A stretch of 45,623 bases of DNA from Acidobacteriota bacterium. GTDB lineage: Bacteria > Acidobacteriota > Vicinamibacteria > Vicinamibacterales > UBA8438. The stretch spans positions 1 through 45,623 of the forward strand of contig WTFV01000246.1 of the NCBI GenBank assembly GCA_011523845.1. The letters run 5' to 3'. Both the position numbers and the translations under genes were made by a program. Below are positions 1 through 8,392 of this stretch, one piece after another. The notes beneath the pieces are model-generated. The model did no database searches. It saw nothing but the letters and a program-made list of their open reading frames with translations, and was not told the DNA's origin. The number at the start of each line of letters is the position of its first letter. Within the stretch, counting starts at the first letter, position 1.

Positions 1-1
1 A

Positions 2-268
2 CGGGTACTGCAACGACAATTCGTCCATCCGCCGCATCAACGCCAAGTTCGCCGCCACCAGCGGCGACGGGTGCAGTGGATACAGCGCTGGTAGCCGGCG
101 TGCACCAGGCGGCCGCAGGTGCCCGCCTCGATCGGGCAGGTCGACGCCGACGCACAGCAACTTGCGGGCCTCGCGGACGCGGCGCATGTACTCGCGGTTG
201 GCGATGCGATAGCGCAAGCGGCGCAGTTGTTGCCGCTGCTCCGGGCGGAGCATGTCGATCAGCGTCAT
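2..268 (-). CDS. Partial ORF; distal end resembles IS3-type OrfB transposase
   Basis: The reading frame opens at an ATG at 268 with GGAGGA about 7 bases upstream and stays open for 89 codons to the left edge, so its C-terminus is missing. The first half (begins MTLIDMLRPEQRQQLRRLRY) is basic and not recognised. The last 20 or so residues (NLALMRRMDELSLQYP) match the conserved stretch that opens the catalytic part of IS3-family OrfB transposases. This could be an IS3 remnant, possibly fused to another small gene. The neighbouring AlpA and integrase genes fit a decayed mobile region. The IS3 assignment rests on one short motif. Confidence 0.4.
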   Translation of the reverse strand, partial: MTLIDMLRPEQRQQLRRLRYRIANREYMRRVREARKLLCVGVDLPDRGGHLRPPGARRLPALYPLHPSPLVAANLALMRRMDELSLQYP

Positions 269-1031
269 GGCGGGTCCTCCGGGTCGAGCCCGACGGGGCC
301 GGCTGGCGCAGCGGTGTCGCGGCGGCGCGCGCCGCGGGCGGCGCCTTCCCGCAGGCCGACGGTGTCGAGCGTGAGTTGTGGTGATGGCCCGGCTGGGCCG
401 ATCGGTGGCGGATGCCGGCGTCAGGGGCGGCTCGGCCGCTCTACATTCGCAATCTGTTCATTTCGCCGCGTTGCCGCAGCGGTCGTCGCGCCGGCTCCCG
501 CCGGACAACGACGTCGATCGCCGGGCGCAGCCCGGCCGCGTGCGCAAGCACCTGTCCGCCCGCCCGCGTCCGACCCGCCCGTCCACCCATTGTCGCCGCT
601 GGTCCGATCCCCCCGTGTGGTGGCGCAGATACCGCCGGAAGCACCGGCGGCGGCCCTTGCGCTGTGTCGCCGGATCGGTTCCCCCGCGCGCGCCGGTGTC
701 GTTGCCGACGTTGCGGGGCATGCCAGCCGTTGCTGGCGTGCCGATGCGGCGCATCGATGCCCGGCGTGCCTCGCCGGCGCGGATCTCGCGCAAGGACGGC
801 GGTGACCGAACGCCAGCGAACCCGTTGGGCCGGGAACGGACGTCTGGGGTCGGCTGGCCGACAGCAGTGCGGCCGCGGCGTCATAAAGCACTTCTCATTG
901 CGCTTCAGTCACTTACGACGGAAGGAGGCCTGCCGGGACGGCCTCGGTGACCGCGAGGTTGGCATGCTTCCACCCGGCCCGAACGGGATGCGATCCGGGC
1001 GGCGCCGAAGCGGCGCCGAAGGAGGTGTGCG
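269..1031. other. 763-bp gap with no supportable gene
   Basis: Very GC-rich sequence in which several frames stay open on both strands. None gives a plausible protein: the translations are Arg/Pro/Ala-rich and lack hydrophobic cores or recognisable motifs. It lies between the partial IS3-like ORF and the AlpA-like gene and is probably eroded mobile-element DNA. No promoter, terminator or repeat was recognised, apart from the strong ribosome-binding site of the next gene at its right end. Confidence 0.5.
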
Positions 1032-1238
1032 ATGAGCAGGCGGGTTCTTCGCTTGAAGGACGTCAAGGAGGCGACGGGGCTGTCGCGGTCGTCGATCTAC
1101 GCGCTGCAGCAACGCGGGATCTTCCCGCAGTCGATCAGGGTCGGGCGCAAGGCGACCGGCTGGTACGAGGACGAGGTGCAGAACTACATCGAGACCCGTC
1201 CGCGCACGGGGAGAGAACGGACTGGGGAGAGACGCTGA
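1032..1238 (+). CDS. alpA: AlpA-family helix-turn-helix transcriptional activator
   Basis: This 68-residue protein has the AlpA/excisionase-like winged-helix layout: an N-terminal LKDVKEATGLSRSSIY helix-turn-helix (about residues 8-24), then the wing-type segment with FPQSIRVGRKATGW and the terminal helix DEVQNYI. AlpA proteins activate the integrase of P4-like cryptic prophages and islands. A GGAGG at 1021-1025 sits 6-7 bases before the ATG and fixes the start. The gene is convergent with the broken P4-type integrase, which is the usual partner. The length is normal for the family and the gene looks intact. The family call is firm; the role here is moot if the integrase is dead. Confidence 0.88.
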   Translation: MSRRVLRLKDVKEATGLSRSSIYALQQRGIFPQSIRVGRKATGWYEDEVQNYIETRPRTGRERTGERR

Positions 1239-1459
1239 CCGGCGACGTCTGTGCGCGCAGCCGGTCGTGCGTCATCGACTCTCGGCGGCGCAAGGGACCG
1301 GCTGCTGACAGGTCGATGGCGTCCGCTCGCGGCAAGGCGGTCCGGCGCCCCAGGTCGTGGTCGACCGTCAGCGCAATGCCCGCACTGATCGACGCGACGG
1401 GAAGATCGCGGCCAACAGCCAGACCGGGACCGACGGCTCCGGTCGTTGCTCACCGTTCG

Positions 1460-2658
1460 TCAGGCGGCAGCCGAACCGTGACCGCGGCGGCCGTTTAGAT
1501 ACCGCATCCAGTCGTCCATCAGCCGGCGGCGGCGCTCGAACAGGCCGGAACGCGCGTAGGCCGCCTCGGTCTGGTTGCGGACCACGTGCGCCAGCGCCGC
1601 CTCGATCACCTCCCGGGGATGGTCCGTCCGCTCCGACGCCCAGTCCCGGAAGCTGGACCGGAAGCCGTGCGGCACGGCCGCGATGCTCAGCGTCGGCATC
1701 AGCCCCGACAGAGACTGGTTGCGCAGCACCTTGCCGCGCCGGCTCGGAAACATGATGCCGCGCGGCGCCGCGGCGGTCATGTCGATACGGAGCCGCCGCG
1801 CCTGCTGCAGAACCTCGACCGCGCGGCTGCACAGCGGTACCCGGTGGTCGCGTGCGGTCTTCATCCGCGACGCCGGAATCGTCCAGACCAGGGTGTCCAG
1901 GTCCATCTCTTCCCACGTCGCCAGGCGCACCTCCGCCGACCGCGCCGCGGTCAGCACGAGAAACTCGAAGGCCAGCTTCACGCCGGTCCACGCCGTCGAG
2001 GAACGGACCGCCGCAACCGCGCCGGCGACCTCGGCGTGCGGAAGCGCGCGCCGGTGCTCGGTTGGAACCGGTCGCTTCGGAAGGGCCGCGGTGACCGCCT
2101 CGGCGGCCGGGTTGTCGTTGCGGTAGCCTTGGGCAATCGCCCATTTCATCACCGTGCCGATGCGCTGGCGCACTTGCTGCGCCGTTGCGTGCTTGCGCGT
2201 CCAGATGGGAAGCAGCACCGCCATCACGTCGGCGGTCGTCACCGCGTCGACGGCCTTGGCGCCCAGGCGCGGGTAGACGTACTGGCGCAGCGTGTACTGC
2301 CAGCGGTGCGCGTTCCCGCTTCCGGCCTTCCACGCGGCGCCGTGAATGGCGACGACCTTGGCGGCCGCCTCCTCGAAGGTCGGCACGCCGTCGGTTCGGC
2401 GGCTGGCCGCGCGGGGGTCGCCGCCCGCGCGGGCGACCCTGCGGTTGGCGAGGGCCTGCTCGCGGGCCTGGCCAGTGGGACGAGGTGGAAGCTGCCGAGG
2501 CCGAGCGCGTGGGCCTTGCCGTGGATGACGAGCCGCTGCACCCAGCGGCGGGCGCCGGAGGGGTCGACGTGCAGGTACAGTCCGTTGCCGTCACAGTACC
2601 TGCCCGGTTGGCTGACGGAGCGGCAGAAGGTGCACCGAACTCCACGGATCAGCATCAT
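1460..2658 (-). pseudogene. P4-type tyrosine integrase, frameshifted
   Basis: Two adjoining frames together make one P4-like integrase. The upstream frame (about 2658 to 2470) encodes the N-terminal DUF4102 arm-binding domain, with PGRYCDGNGLYLHVDPSGAR and RWVQRLVI. At 2469/2470 the homology jumps to the next frame (AREQALANRRVARAGGDP), which runs without a stop to 1460. One missing base in the LVPLA-[E/Q]-AREQA region explains the break. The C-terminal part keeps the catalytic set: Arg in AARSAEVR, Lys in RMKTARDHRVPL, H-x-x-R in PHGFRSSF, His in ALAH and Tyr in AAYARSGL. The frame after the shift could restart at a GTG at 2386 but would lack the arm domain. The true start is uncertain (ATGs at 2658/2655 have no clear SD). 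A sequencing error cannot be excluded. Confidence 0.85.
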
Positions 2659-2828
2659 CGCCCGGGAGGACCTGCCGTCCCGCCGCGCCGAATCCGCGAG
2701 TTCGTGTCGCCGGGGAGACGGATCGTCAGATGGCCAGGGTGACATGGCTCACAGCTCGAGAATGCTACGGGGCTTTGCTACGGGCTGCCAGACAGCGGGT
2801 GGCGTCGTACGGTGGGCGTGGCTGGCGC

Positions 2829-3782
2829 TCAACCGCGATAGCGGCGAAGTCCGCCGTCGCGGTGCCATAGTCGCAGCATGAGGCGCCTGCGCTGCGGGTC
2901 GTCGACATAGGCGGTCCGCCCATGGCCGCACCAGCGGTTGTTCACGAACTGCAGTTCGCCCGGCCGAAGGGTGAATTCGCAGCACAGATCCGGGTCTTGC
3001 ACCACCCGGGTCATCGTATCGAACGCCGCCCGCGTTTCCGCGTCCATATCGACCCCCGCCGTCTCGTATCCGGCTGGGATGGTGAAGTGAGTGTATCGGC
3101 AGCGAAGGTCGGGCCGCAGCTCGAAAACGGGAAGGAACACGGTCTGCGATTCGTCCGGCCAGAAATCACCCTGCCGGTCCTGATAGAAGGGGCGATACAG
3201 GCGTTCGAGCAACCGAGGGTGCTCTGCGAGCAGGACGTTATGGACCGCGCAGAAGCTCACGAAGCGGCTTGCCCCGCCTTCACGGGCGGCGTTGAGGCAG
3301 AGCAGGCTCACATAGTCCGGCGGTGCGTCGTTGAAGGAGTTGTCGACGTGCGGGGGTTGCGCAACATTGGTGCGAAATCCGCGGACCCCGATCCGCTTCT
3401 TTACCCCGGTGTCGGTCACTTCCAACAGGATCCGGCCATCGAGGGTCTGGACCACCGGACGGCCGACCATGGCCCCGAGCAGCCAGAATACGGCCTCGAT
3501 CCTTGGGCGGCCGGACAGCTCCTCGATCGGGATCCGGTCCACCACGGCGACACCGGGGCCTTCATCCAGGCGCCGGTGCACGTCGTCGAGCAGGCTGCGG
3601 CACGCATCGAGCTCGTAGTCCGAAGGGTCGAGCAGGCAGGTCGGCACCGGGTCGCGCTCCAGCACGCCGGCAAGGCGTTCGATCTCGTCGAGGCAACTCG
3701 AGGGAAGCGGGATCCTCCAATCGCTTTCGCGAATCGTGCGGCGGGTCCAGGCCCGCGAACCGGTAATCGGCTCCCGAATCAT
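2829..3782 (-). CDS. TauD/TfdA-like Fe(II)/2-oxoglutarate-dependent oxygenase
   Basis: This 317-residue cytoplasmic protein shows the double-stranded beta-helix signature of the TauD/CAS-like group. It has an H-x-D pair in PPHVDNSFND (about residues 145-147), a distal His in NNRWCGHGRTAYVDD (about 289), and a following Arg-rich strand RRRLMLRLWHR that would hold the 2-oxoglutarate carboxylate. The N-terminal GSRAWTRRTIRESDWRIPLP resembles the start of clavaminate-synthase-like enzymes. These enzymes hydroxylate or desaturate small molecules using Fe(II), O2 and 2-oxoglutarate; the substrate cannot be told from sequence. It follows the acyltransferase gene on the same strand after a 121-bp gap. 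The ATG start has only a weak SD. Confidence 0.82.
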   Translation of the reverse strand: MIREPITGSRAWTRRTIRESDWRIPLPSSCLDEIERLAGVLERDPVPTCLLDPSDYELDACRSLLDDVHRRLDEGPGVAVVDRIPIEELSGRPRIEAVFWLLGAMVGRPVVQTLDGRILLEVTDTGVKKRIGVRGFRTNVAQPPHVDNSFNDAPPDYVSLLCLNAAREGGASRFVSFCAVHNVLLAEHPRLLERLYRPFYQDRQGDFWPDESQTVFLPVFELRPDLRCRYTHFTIPAGYETAGVDMDAETRAAFDTMTRVVQDPDLCCEFTLRPGELQFVNNRWCGHGRTAYVDDPQRRRLMLRLWHRDGGLRRYRG

Positions 3783-3903
3783 CTGAATCAGCGTGCGCGG
3801 GACTGCTCGCGAAAGTCGGCCGCGCTGGCGGGTGCGGCGTCCGTCACAGCGGGCCGCTGGCTAGCATAGCAGCGCCGACCGCTCGAGCGGGGGCGTGCTG
3901 GGC

Positions 3904-4722
3904 TCAGAATCCGGTCTCGAAGGCCCGCTCGTCCGGCGCGACCACCGGTTCGAAGAGGCGCTCCACCTCGCGGTGCAGCTCGGCGGCCAGCTCCTTGCGG
4001 TCGCCGGCGATGACGGCCTCGGGACCGAAGCGGACGACGACGTCGAAGCGCCGCAGCTCGAAGAGGCGCTGCGCGTGGGCGAAGAGGGGCGCGTCGCCCC
4101 ACCAGCAGACCGAGCGGTGCGCCGGCGGCTCTCCGGGCTCCGTGCCGTAGGTGAGCGCCGCAGCGTGAACCGGCATGCGGGTGCGCGCCGGATGGTCGAG
4201 TAGCGAAGTGCGAAAGCGGCGGACCTCGAAGCCCTGTGTGCTCGTGCCCTCGGGGAAGAGCACGACGCCGTAGCCATCCGCCAGCACGTCCTCGATCAGC
4301 CGGTTGACGCGCAGCACGTCCCGGCCCAGTTGCCGGTCGATGAAGATCGTGCCCACCGAACGGCAGAGCATGCCGACCAGCGGCCAGGAACGCATCTCCA
4401 TCTTGGCGACGAACCAGGCGTCCGTGCAGGCGGCCAGCACGGGAATGTCGAGGTAGCCGAGGTGATTGCAGACGAGCAGGAAGGGAGCCCGCGGGGGAGT
4501 CCCCTCCACGCGCACGCGGCCGCCGATGACCCGCAGGCAGATGCGCGCCCAGACGCGGAAGGTGGCGTTGCGCGCGGGCCGGCGCAGCCGCGGCGCCGGC
4601 AGGACCAGGACGAAGGCCGTCCACAGAATGGCGAAGAAGACGCCGGTGACCAGCGACAGCAGCACGATGCGCACGTAACGGCGCAGGAGCCGCGTGAACG
4701 GCGACGGCGCGCGGCGGCTCAA
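3904..4722 (-). CDS. plsC: PlsC-like 1-acylglycerol-3-phosphate acyltransferase
   Basis: A 272-residue membrane-associated acyltransferase of the PlsC/LPLAT family, which moves a fatty acyl group to the sn-2 position of lysophosphatidic acid or a related lysolipid. The N-terminus has a basic stretch and a hydrophobic segment (about residues 17-45). Motif I is NHLGYLD (the N-H-x4-D catalytic motif, about 87-93), followed by SVGTIFIDRQ and the substrate motif FPEGTSTQG (about 157-165). The start is a TTG at 4722 chosen because GGGAGG lies 5 bases upstream. It sits 70 bp after the 5'-nucleotidase gene on the same strand and may be co-transcribed. A role in ornithine-lipid or other lysolipid acylation is possible. 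Confidence 0.88.
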   Translation of the reverse strand: MSRRAPSPFTRLLRRYVRIVLLSLVTGVFFAILWTAFVLVLPAPRLRRPARNATFRVWARICLRVIGGRVRVEGTPPRAPFLLVCNHLGYLDIPVLAACTDAWFVAKMEMRSWPLVGMLCRSVGTIFIDRQLGRDVLRVNRLIEDVLADGYGVVLFPEGTSTQGFEVRRFRTSLLDHPARTRMPVHAAALTYGTEPGEPPAHRSVCWWGDAPLFAHAQRLFELRRFDVVVRFGPEAVIAGDRKELAAELHREVERLFEPVVAPDERAFETGF

Positions 4723-4792
4723 TCGGCCTCCCGGGGGGCGTCGAGCTGCAGCGCTGGTTCATGCTGGCGGCGTCCCGCCGTGCTTGCACTTC

Positions 4793-6589
4793 TCACCGCA
4801 GGCAGGCGCCACCCTCGTGCGTTTCCCAGCGGGGCGGTGTCACGAGGTCGGCGGCATCGAGCCGGCCGCCGCGGGCGCTGAGCCAGTCGGCAGCCGCTTC
4901 CCGGACCAGCGGCGCGGAGGCCAGCGCCGCCGCCGGTGGCACGGCGATGGCGTCTCGACCGGCGCGCCGGGCGAAGAAGTCCGTGGTCGCCACGACGAGC
5001 GTTTCCTCGGGTCCCACGGGTACGCCTGATGGCCGGACGATCTCGATCTGCCGGTAGACTCCTGCACATGCCGCCCGCACGCGGATACCCGACACGCTCG
5101 GGATACCTCGCAGGCCGCGGGCCAGTTCGCGCGTCAACTCACGAGCCAGGGCCTGCTGCACCTGCGCCCCGGTCATCACCAGCGTGACGACACGGTTGTC
5201 GAAGGCGAACACGTCGTAGAGGGGGCCGCGGGTGAGAGCTCCGGCCGGCAAATCCCGGCGCAGTCCCGCCCGCCTGCCGCCCATGCCGATCGCGAGATCC
5301 GCGCCCGGTACGGAGGCCAGGATCGCGTCCGCGAAGAGGTTGCCGAGCGGCGACTCAATGCCGTCCGGGTTCCGTGGCAAAGGAGTTTCGAGGGTGACGC
5401 CGAGCGGCTCGGCACGCCACCTGTTCACCTGGTCGAGCACCGGTTGCATCGCGGCGACGATCGACGCGTCGGGTGCGACGGATGCGCCTTCGTAGGACGC
5501 GGGCGTGCCGCCGTCGGTCGCGCACGACCAGCCATCCGCGGCGATGGCGGCGCAGATCGCCTGCGGCGGGAACGGTTTGGCGGCTACGACCCCGTGGCCG
5601 CGCTCGACGATCAGATCGACGCGAGCGAACGCTCTCCCATGCGAGTAGGCCTCGACGATCGGGATGCCGGCTACTTCATGGGCCACCGCCCGGTGAGAAT
5701 GACCGGCGACGATCGCATCGACGAGGCCGGGCGGCAGCCGCCGGGCAAGCTGGAAGATCTCGGCGTCGTCGTCGCACGACGAGAGGTCGGTGGGATCGTC
5801 GAACCGAAAGCACGCGCCGCCGGCGTGCGCGAGCACCAGCACCAGGTCGGCGCCTCGCCGGCGCAGGCGCCGCGCCTCCCTTTCGACGGCGGGTTCGAGC
5901 GCCGTCGTGTCGAGTCCCTGGACGTTGGCGGCGATGGTCCTCGTGAGCCCGTAGCGGGTCATGACCCCGACGATGCCCACCCGCAGGCCGGCCGCGTCGA
6001 CGAGCGTGGACGGCCGAACGTTCGGCCACTGCACCACGCGTCCCGTCGCCGCGTCGATCAGGTTCGCCGCGAGAAACGGAAACCGTGCCCGCGCGGCCGC
6101 GGCTTTGAGCGCACCGCGCATGTCGGGCGTGCGGTCGTCAGCGGCTGTCGTGTCGATCACCGCGTCATCGTCGACCGCCCCGTAGTCGAACTCGTGGTTG
6201 CCGATGGCGAGCGCGTCGTAGCCGAGCGCGTTGTAGGCGTCGACCACCAGGGCGCCTTCGGAGATATTCGAAGCGATTCCGCTCTCGAACGTATCGCCCG
6301 CGTCCAGCAGCAGCACCGCGCCGCCGTCGGCGGCCCGCGCGGCGCGCAGGTTGCGCAGGTACCCGCCGAGCAGGGCGAGTCCGCCCTGCCCGTTGTCGGG
6401 GAAGACGCGGCCATGCAGGTCCGTGGTGCCGACGACGGAGAGCGTGACGCGGCCGGTCGCGCCGCCCGGCTCTGCGGTCGCTTCCTGCTGTCCCCCGGCC
6501 GTGCCCGCCAGCGGAACGAAGGCTGCGACGAGCGCAGCCCCGCAGACCATCCACGAGCTCGGGAACCCGTGGCGAGAGCCCCGCTGCAT
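4793..6589 (-). CDS. Secreted 5'-nucleotidase/UshA-type metallophosphoesterase
   Basis: About 598 residues. A signal peptide (MVCGAALVAAFVPLAGTAGG) precedes a calcineurin-like domain with TTDLHGRVFPDN, LLDAGDTFESG, AIGNHEFDYG and GHSHRAV, which supply the two-metal site. The C-terminal nucleotide-binding domain is seen in ESPLGNLFADAIL, AIGMGGRRAG and YDVFAFDNRVV. The family hydrolyses nucleotides, cyclic nucleotides or UDP-sugars in the periplasm. The start is uncertain. An open frame extends to 6748, but that part is translated dispersed repeat. ATG 6589 gives a charged n-region, while ATG 6550 would start right at the hydrophobic core; neither has a good SD. The dispersed repeat directly precedes the gene. 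Confidence 0.87.
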   Translation of the reverse strand: MQRGSRHGFPSSWMVCGAALVAAFVPLAGTAGGQQEATAEPGGATGRVTLSVVGTTDLHGRVFPDNGQGGLALLGGYLRNLRAARAADGGAVLLLDAGDTFESGIASNISEGALVVDAYNALGYDALAIGNHEFDYGAVDDDAVIDTTAADDRTPDMRGALKAAAARARFPFLAANLIDAATGRVVQWPNVRPSTLVDAAGLRVGIVGVMTRYGLTRTIAANVQGLDTTALEPAVEREARRLRRRGADLVLVLAHAGGACFRFDDPTDLSSCDDDAEIFQLARRLPPGLVDAIVAGHSHRAVAHEVAGIPIVEAYSHGRAFARVDLIVERGHGVVAAKPFPPQAICAAIAADGWSCATDGGTPASYEGASVAPDASIVAAMQPVLDQVNRWRAEPLGVTLETPLPRNPDGIESPLGNLFADAILASVPGADLAIGMGGRRAGLRRDLPAGALTRGPLYDVFAFDNRVVTLVMTGAQVQQALARELTRELARGLRGIPSVSGIRVRAACAGVYRQIEIVRPSGVPVGPEETLVVATTDFFARRAGRDAIAVPPAAALASAPLVREAAADWLSARGGRLDAADLVTPPRWETHEGGACLR

Positions 6590-6724
6590 TCGAGCGGCGA
6601 TGCATCCCAGGTGGGCCGTGTTGCTCCTCGGTAGAACATGCCCGAGGTGCTTCCTCGTCGCACCCTGCCACGCGGGCGCCTCGCCGCCGCGGGCGCTACG
6701 CGGGGTTCCACCACCGGTTCCTGG
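6566..6724. repeat. Dispersed two-part intergenic repeat, copy 1 (A+B)
   Basis: Part A (about 6566-6640) contains GCATTCGAGCGGCGATGCAT and ends in TTGCTCCTCG. Part B (about 6638-6724) contains GGTGCTTCCTCGTCGCACC, then CCACGCGGGCGCCTCGCCG and a CGCGGGGTTCCACCACCGG end. The same two modules recur at 14351-14664 and 43197-43350, and part B alone at 12372-12452. Here the element lies upstream of, and slightly overlaps, the 5'-nucleotidase start. Seen from that gene the order is B, A, coding sequence, and the minus strand reads GACGAGGAAGCACC, which is SD-like. Confidence 0.75.
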
Positions 6725-6753
6725 CCGCGTCATCGTCGTCGCGTCCATCGCCC

Positions 6754-6771
6754 GGCGCCGTCGCCGGCGCC
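6754..6771 (-). terminator. GC-rich hairpin after the NHL gene
   Basis: A perfect 7-bp stem, GGCGCCG, with a 4-base loop and CGGCGCC. It lies about 20 bases beyond the stop codon of the minus-strand propeller gene and before the 5'-nucleotidase. There is no clear T-tract, so it is a terminator candidate only. Confidence 0.45.
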
Positions 6772-6791
6772 CGAATCGCGCTTGAAGCTGG

Positions 6792-8039
6792 TCACTTCTG
6801 CCCGGGCGCGACCATCCGGGTGATGCGGCCGACGCTCGTGTCGCCCGCGTACAGATTGTGGTGCCGGTCCATGACCCAGTAGCTGGCCTCGATGAACTGC
6901 CCAGTGCCTATCCCCATGCCGTTGCCGATGGCGCCGAGCACCTTGCCGGTCCGGTCCAGCAGGAGGAACTGGCCGTCCTGGCCGCTCGCCATCCACGGCC
7001 GGCCGTCGGCGTCGAAGTAGAGCGCGCAGACGAGGTTCCGCATCTGCAGCGTCCGGAGGAACCTGCCCTCGGCCGAGTAAATGACGATGCGGTAGTCCTC
7101 GCGGTCGCCGATCCAGACGTCGCCGTTCACCGGATCGACAGCGAGCCCGTGAGCCGAGTTGAACTTCCCCTGGCCGACCTCGTTGCCGAACCACTGGTTG
7201 ATGTAGTTGCCGTCGCCGTCGACGTGCAGGATGCGCGACGCGCCGATGTGGTTGGCGGGATCGTTGCTGTCGGTGTCGTTGGGGCTCTCGTTGCCGTGCC
7301 CCTGGGCGATATAGACGTCGCCGTTCGGCCCGAAGGCCACCATGACGGGCTGCCAGAGCAGCCTCTGTCCCCTGGCTTCGTCCCAGTCGCCCCGGCGTCC
7401 CGCCTCGCCGAGGGTCAGGAGCAGCCTGCCCTCGGGGCTCAGCTTCATCACCGTGGCGCCGTTCGTGGCGGTGATCCAGACGTTGTCCTCCGGGTCGACG
7501 GCCATGCCGTGCGCCTTGTCCTGGTAGCCGATCACGTCCGGGGCGACCTCGAGGACGAGGTTGTAGTCCCGGTCGAACTTGAAGAGCTGCGGCTTGCCCG
7601 CCGGCGCGCGCTGGAAGACCCACAGGTGGTCCTTCGAGTCGAGGGCCACCGCCGAAACGCCGCCGAAGCCGGGGGGCAGCGCGTAGGGATAGGTGAAGGT
7701 GTAGCCCAGCGTCTGTTTCCACTGCACGCGCTGCAGCGACTGGCGGGCGCGGCCGCCCCGCCTGCCGCAGATGGGCGAGCCGCTGCACCCCGGCGTCGTT
7801 CCGAGGGAGGTGCTGTAGTCTCCGGCTTCGTCGCGGGGGACCGCCGTGACATGTCCATCCGCATCGACGATCGTCCGTCCACCCGGATCCGGGAACGATC
7901 CCTGCAGGAACCACGCCGGCGATCCGTCGACGGCCGGTCCCTCGGTCGGCGGACGCGTCTGGGAGAGTGCCGGCTGCGTTGCAGCCAGGCTCAGGACGAG
8001 GGCGACGGCGGCCATGCAGGTGAATTCACTCTTCTTCAT
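6792..8039 (-). CDS. Secreted NHL/six-bladed beta-propeller protein
   Basis: A 415-residue exported protein. The start at 8039 is chosen because GGAG lies 5 bases upstream and the protein then begins with a clean signal peptide (MKKSEFTCMAAVALVLSLAA, cleaved near ALSQ). The mature part repeats NHL-type blades such as GVSAVALDSKDHLWVFQR, HGMAVDPEDNVWIT, VMVAFGPNGDVYIAQG, HGLAVDPVNGDVWIGDR and YWVMDRHHNLYAGD. Such propellers bind ligands or act as lyase/lactonase scaffolds; no catalytic residues could be assigned. A Cys pair (GCSGSPICGRRGG) before the first blade may form a disulfide. It is the last gene of the minus-strand ankyrin-DUF1592-DUF1552 group, 353 bp after DUF1552, so co-transcription is doubtful. 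Confidence 0.82.
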   Translation of the reverse strand: MKKSEFTCMAAVALVLSLAATQPALSQTRPPTEGPAVDGSPAWFLQGSFPDPGGRTIVDADGHVTAVPRDEAGDYSTSLGTTPGCSGSPICGRRGGRARQSLQRVQWKQTLGYTFTYPYALPPGFGGVSAVALDSKDHLWVFQRAPAGKPQLFKFDRDYNLVLEVAPDVIGYQDKAHGMAVDPEDNVWITATNGATVMKLSPEGRLLLTLGEAGRRGDWDEARGQRLLWQPVMVAFGPNGDVYIAQGHGNESPNDTDSNDPANHIGASRILHVDGDGNYINQWFGNEVGQGKFNSAHGLAVDPVNGDVWIGDREDYRIVIYSAEGRFLRTLQMRNLVCALYFDADGRPWMASGQDGQFLLLDRTGKVLGAIGNGMGIGTGQFIEASYWVMDRHHNLYAGDTSVGRITRMVAPGQK

Positions 8040-8392
8040 CTCGACTCCAGGCGTTTCCGCGGGCATCGTCCGCACCGTGACCGGGGAGTCGCAAGTGGCG
8101 GATCACCGGGTGGGCATCCTCCGAGCGGAGCGCGAGCGGGTCGACATTCGCCCGACGCTTGTCGCTTGCAACGACCCGATACATCCGTCCCGTGCGGCCG
8201 GTTGCACATGCCCGCGCTTACCGGACCGCGGGCGACCTGGCGCCGACACAGTGTCGTCCGCGCGGTCTCTGCGGCGCAAACTCCTAGTCGTCCGTCACGC
8301 CCTAATCCTAGGACACGGACATGGCTTTACAGCGCGTAATCGTTGACGAATCTCCAGCACCGCGCACCCGAACACTTGGGCGTGGCACAGCA
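8040..8392. other. 353-bp gap, no gene
   Basis: No frame here gives a convincing protein. The right end (8284-8397) is bounded by CTAGT and ACTAG, recalling the CTAGTGT-ended element at 12450-12572. Here too the final CTA is the TAG stop codon of the upstream minus-strand gene, but internal similarity is not evident by eye. A short CCTAGG palindrome lies near 8306-8312. The promoter of the propeller gene could be here; no clear boxes were recognised. Confidence 0.4.

Noticed and set aside
268..420. Minus-strand frame ending PVGLDPEDPP whose TGA overlaps the ATG at 268
   Set aside because: The ATGA overlap is suggestive, but there is no start codon after the upstream stop and the composition is low-complexity.
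421..891. Several overlapping open frames on both strands in the left gap
   Set aside because: Low-complexity Arg/Ala/Pro/Gly translations with no motif or SD; explained by GC content.
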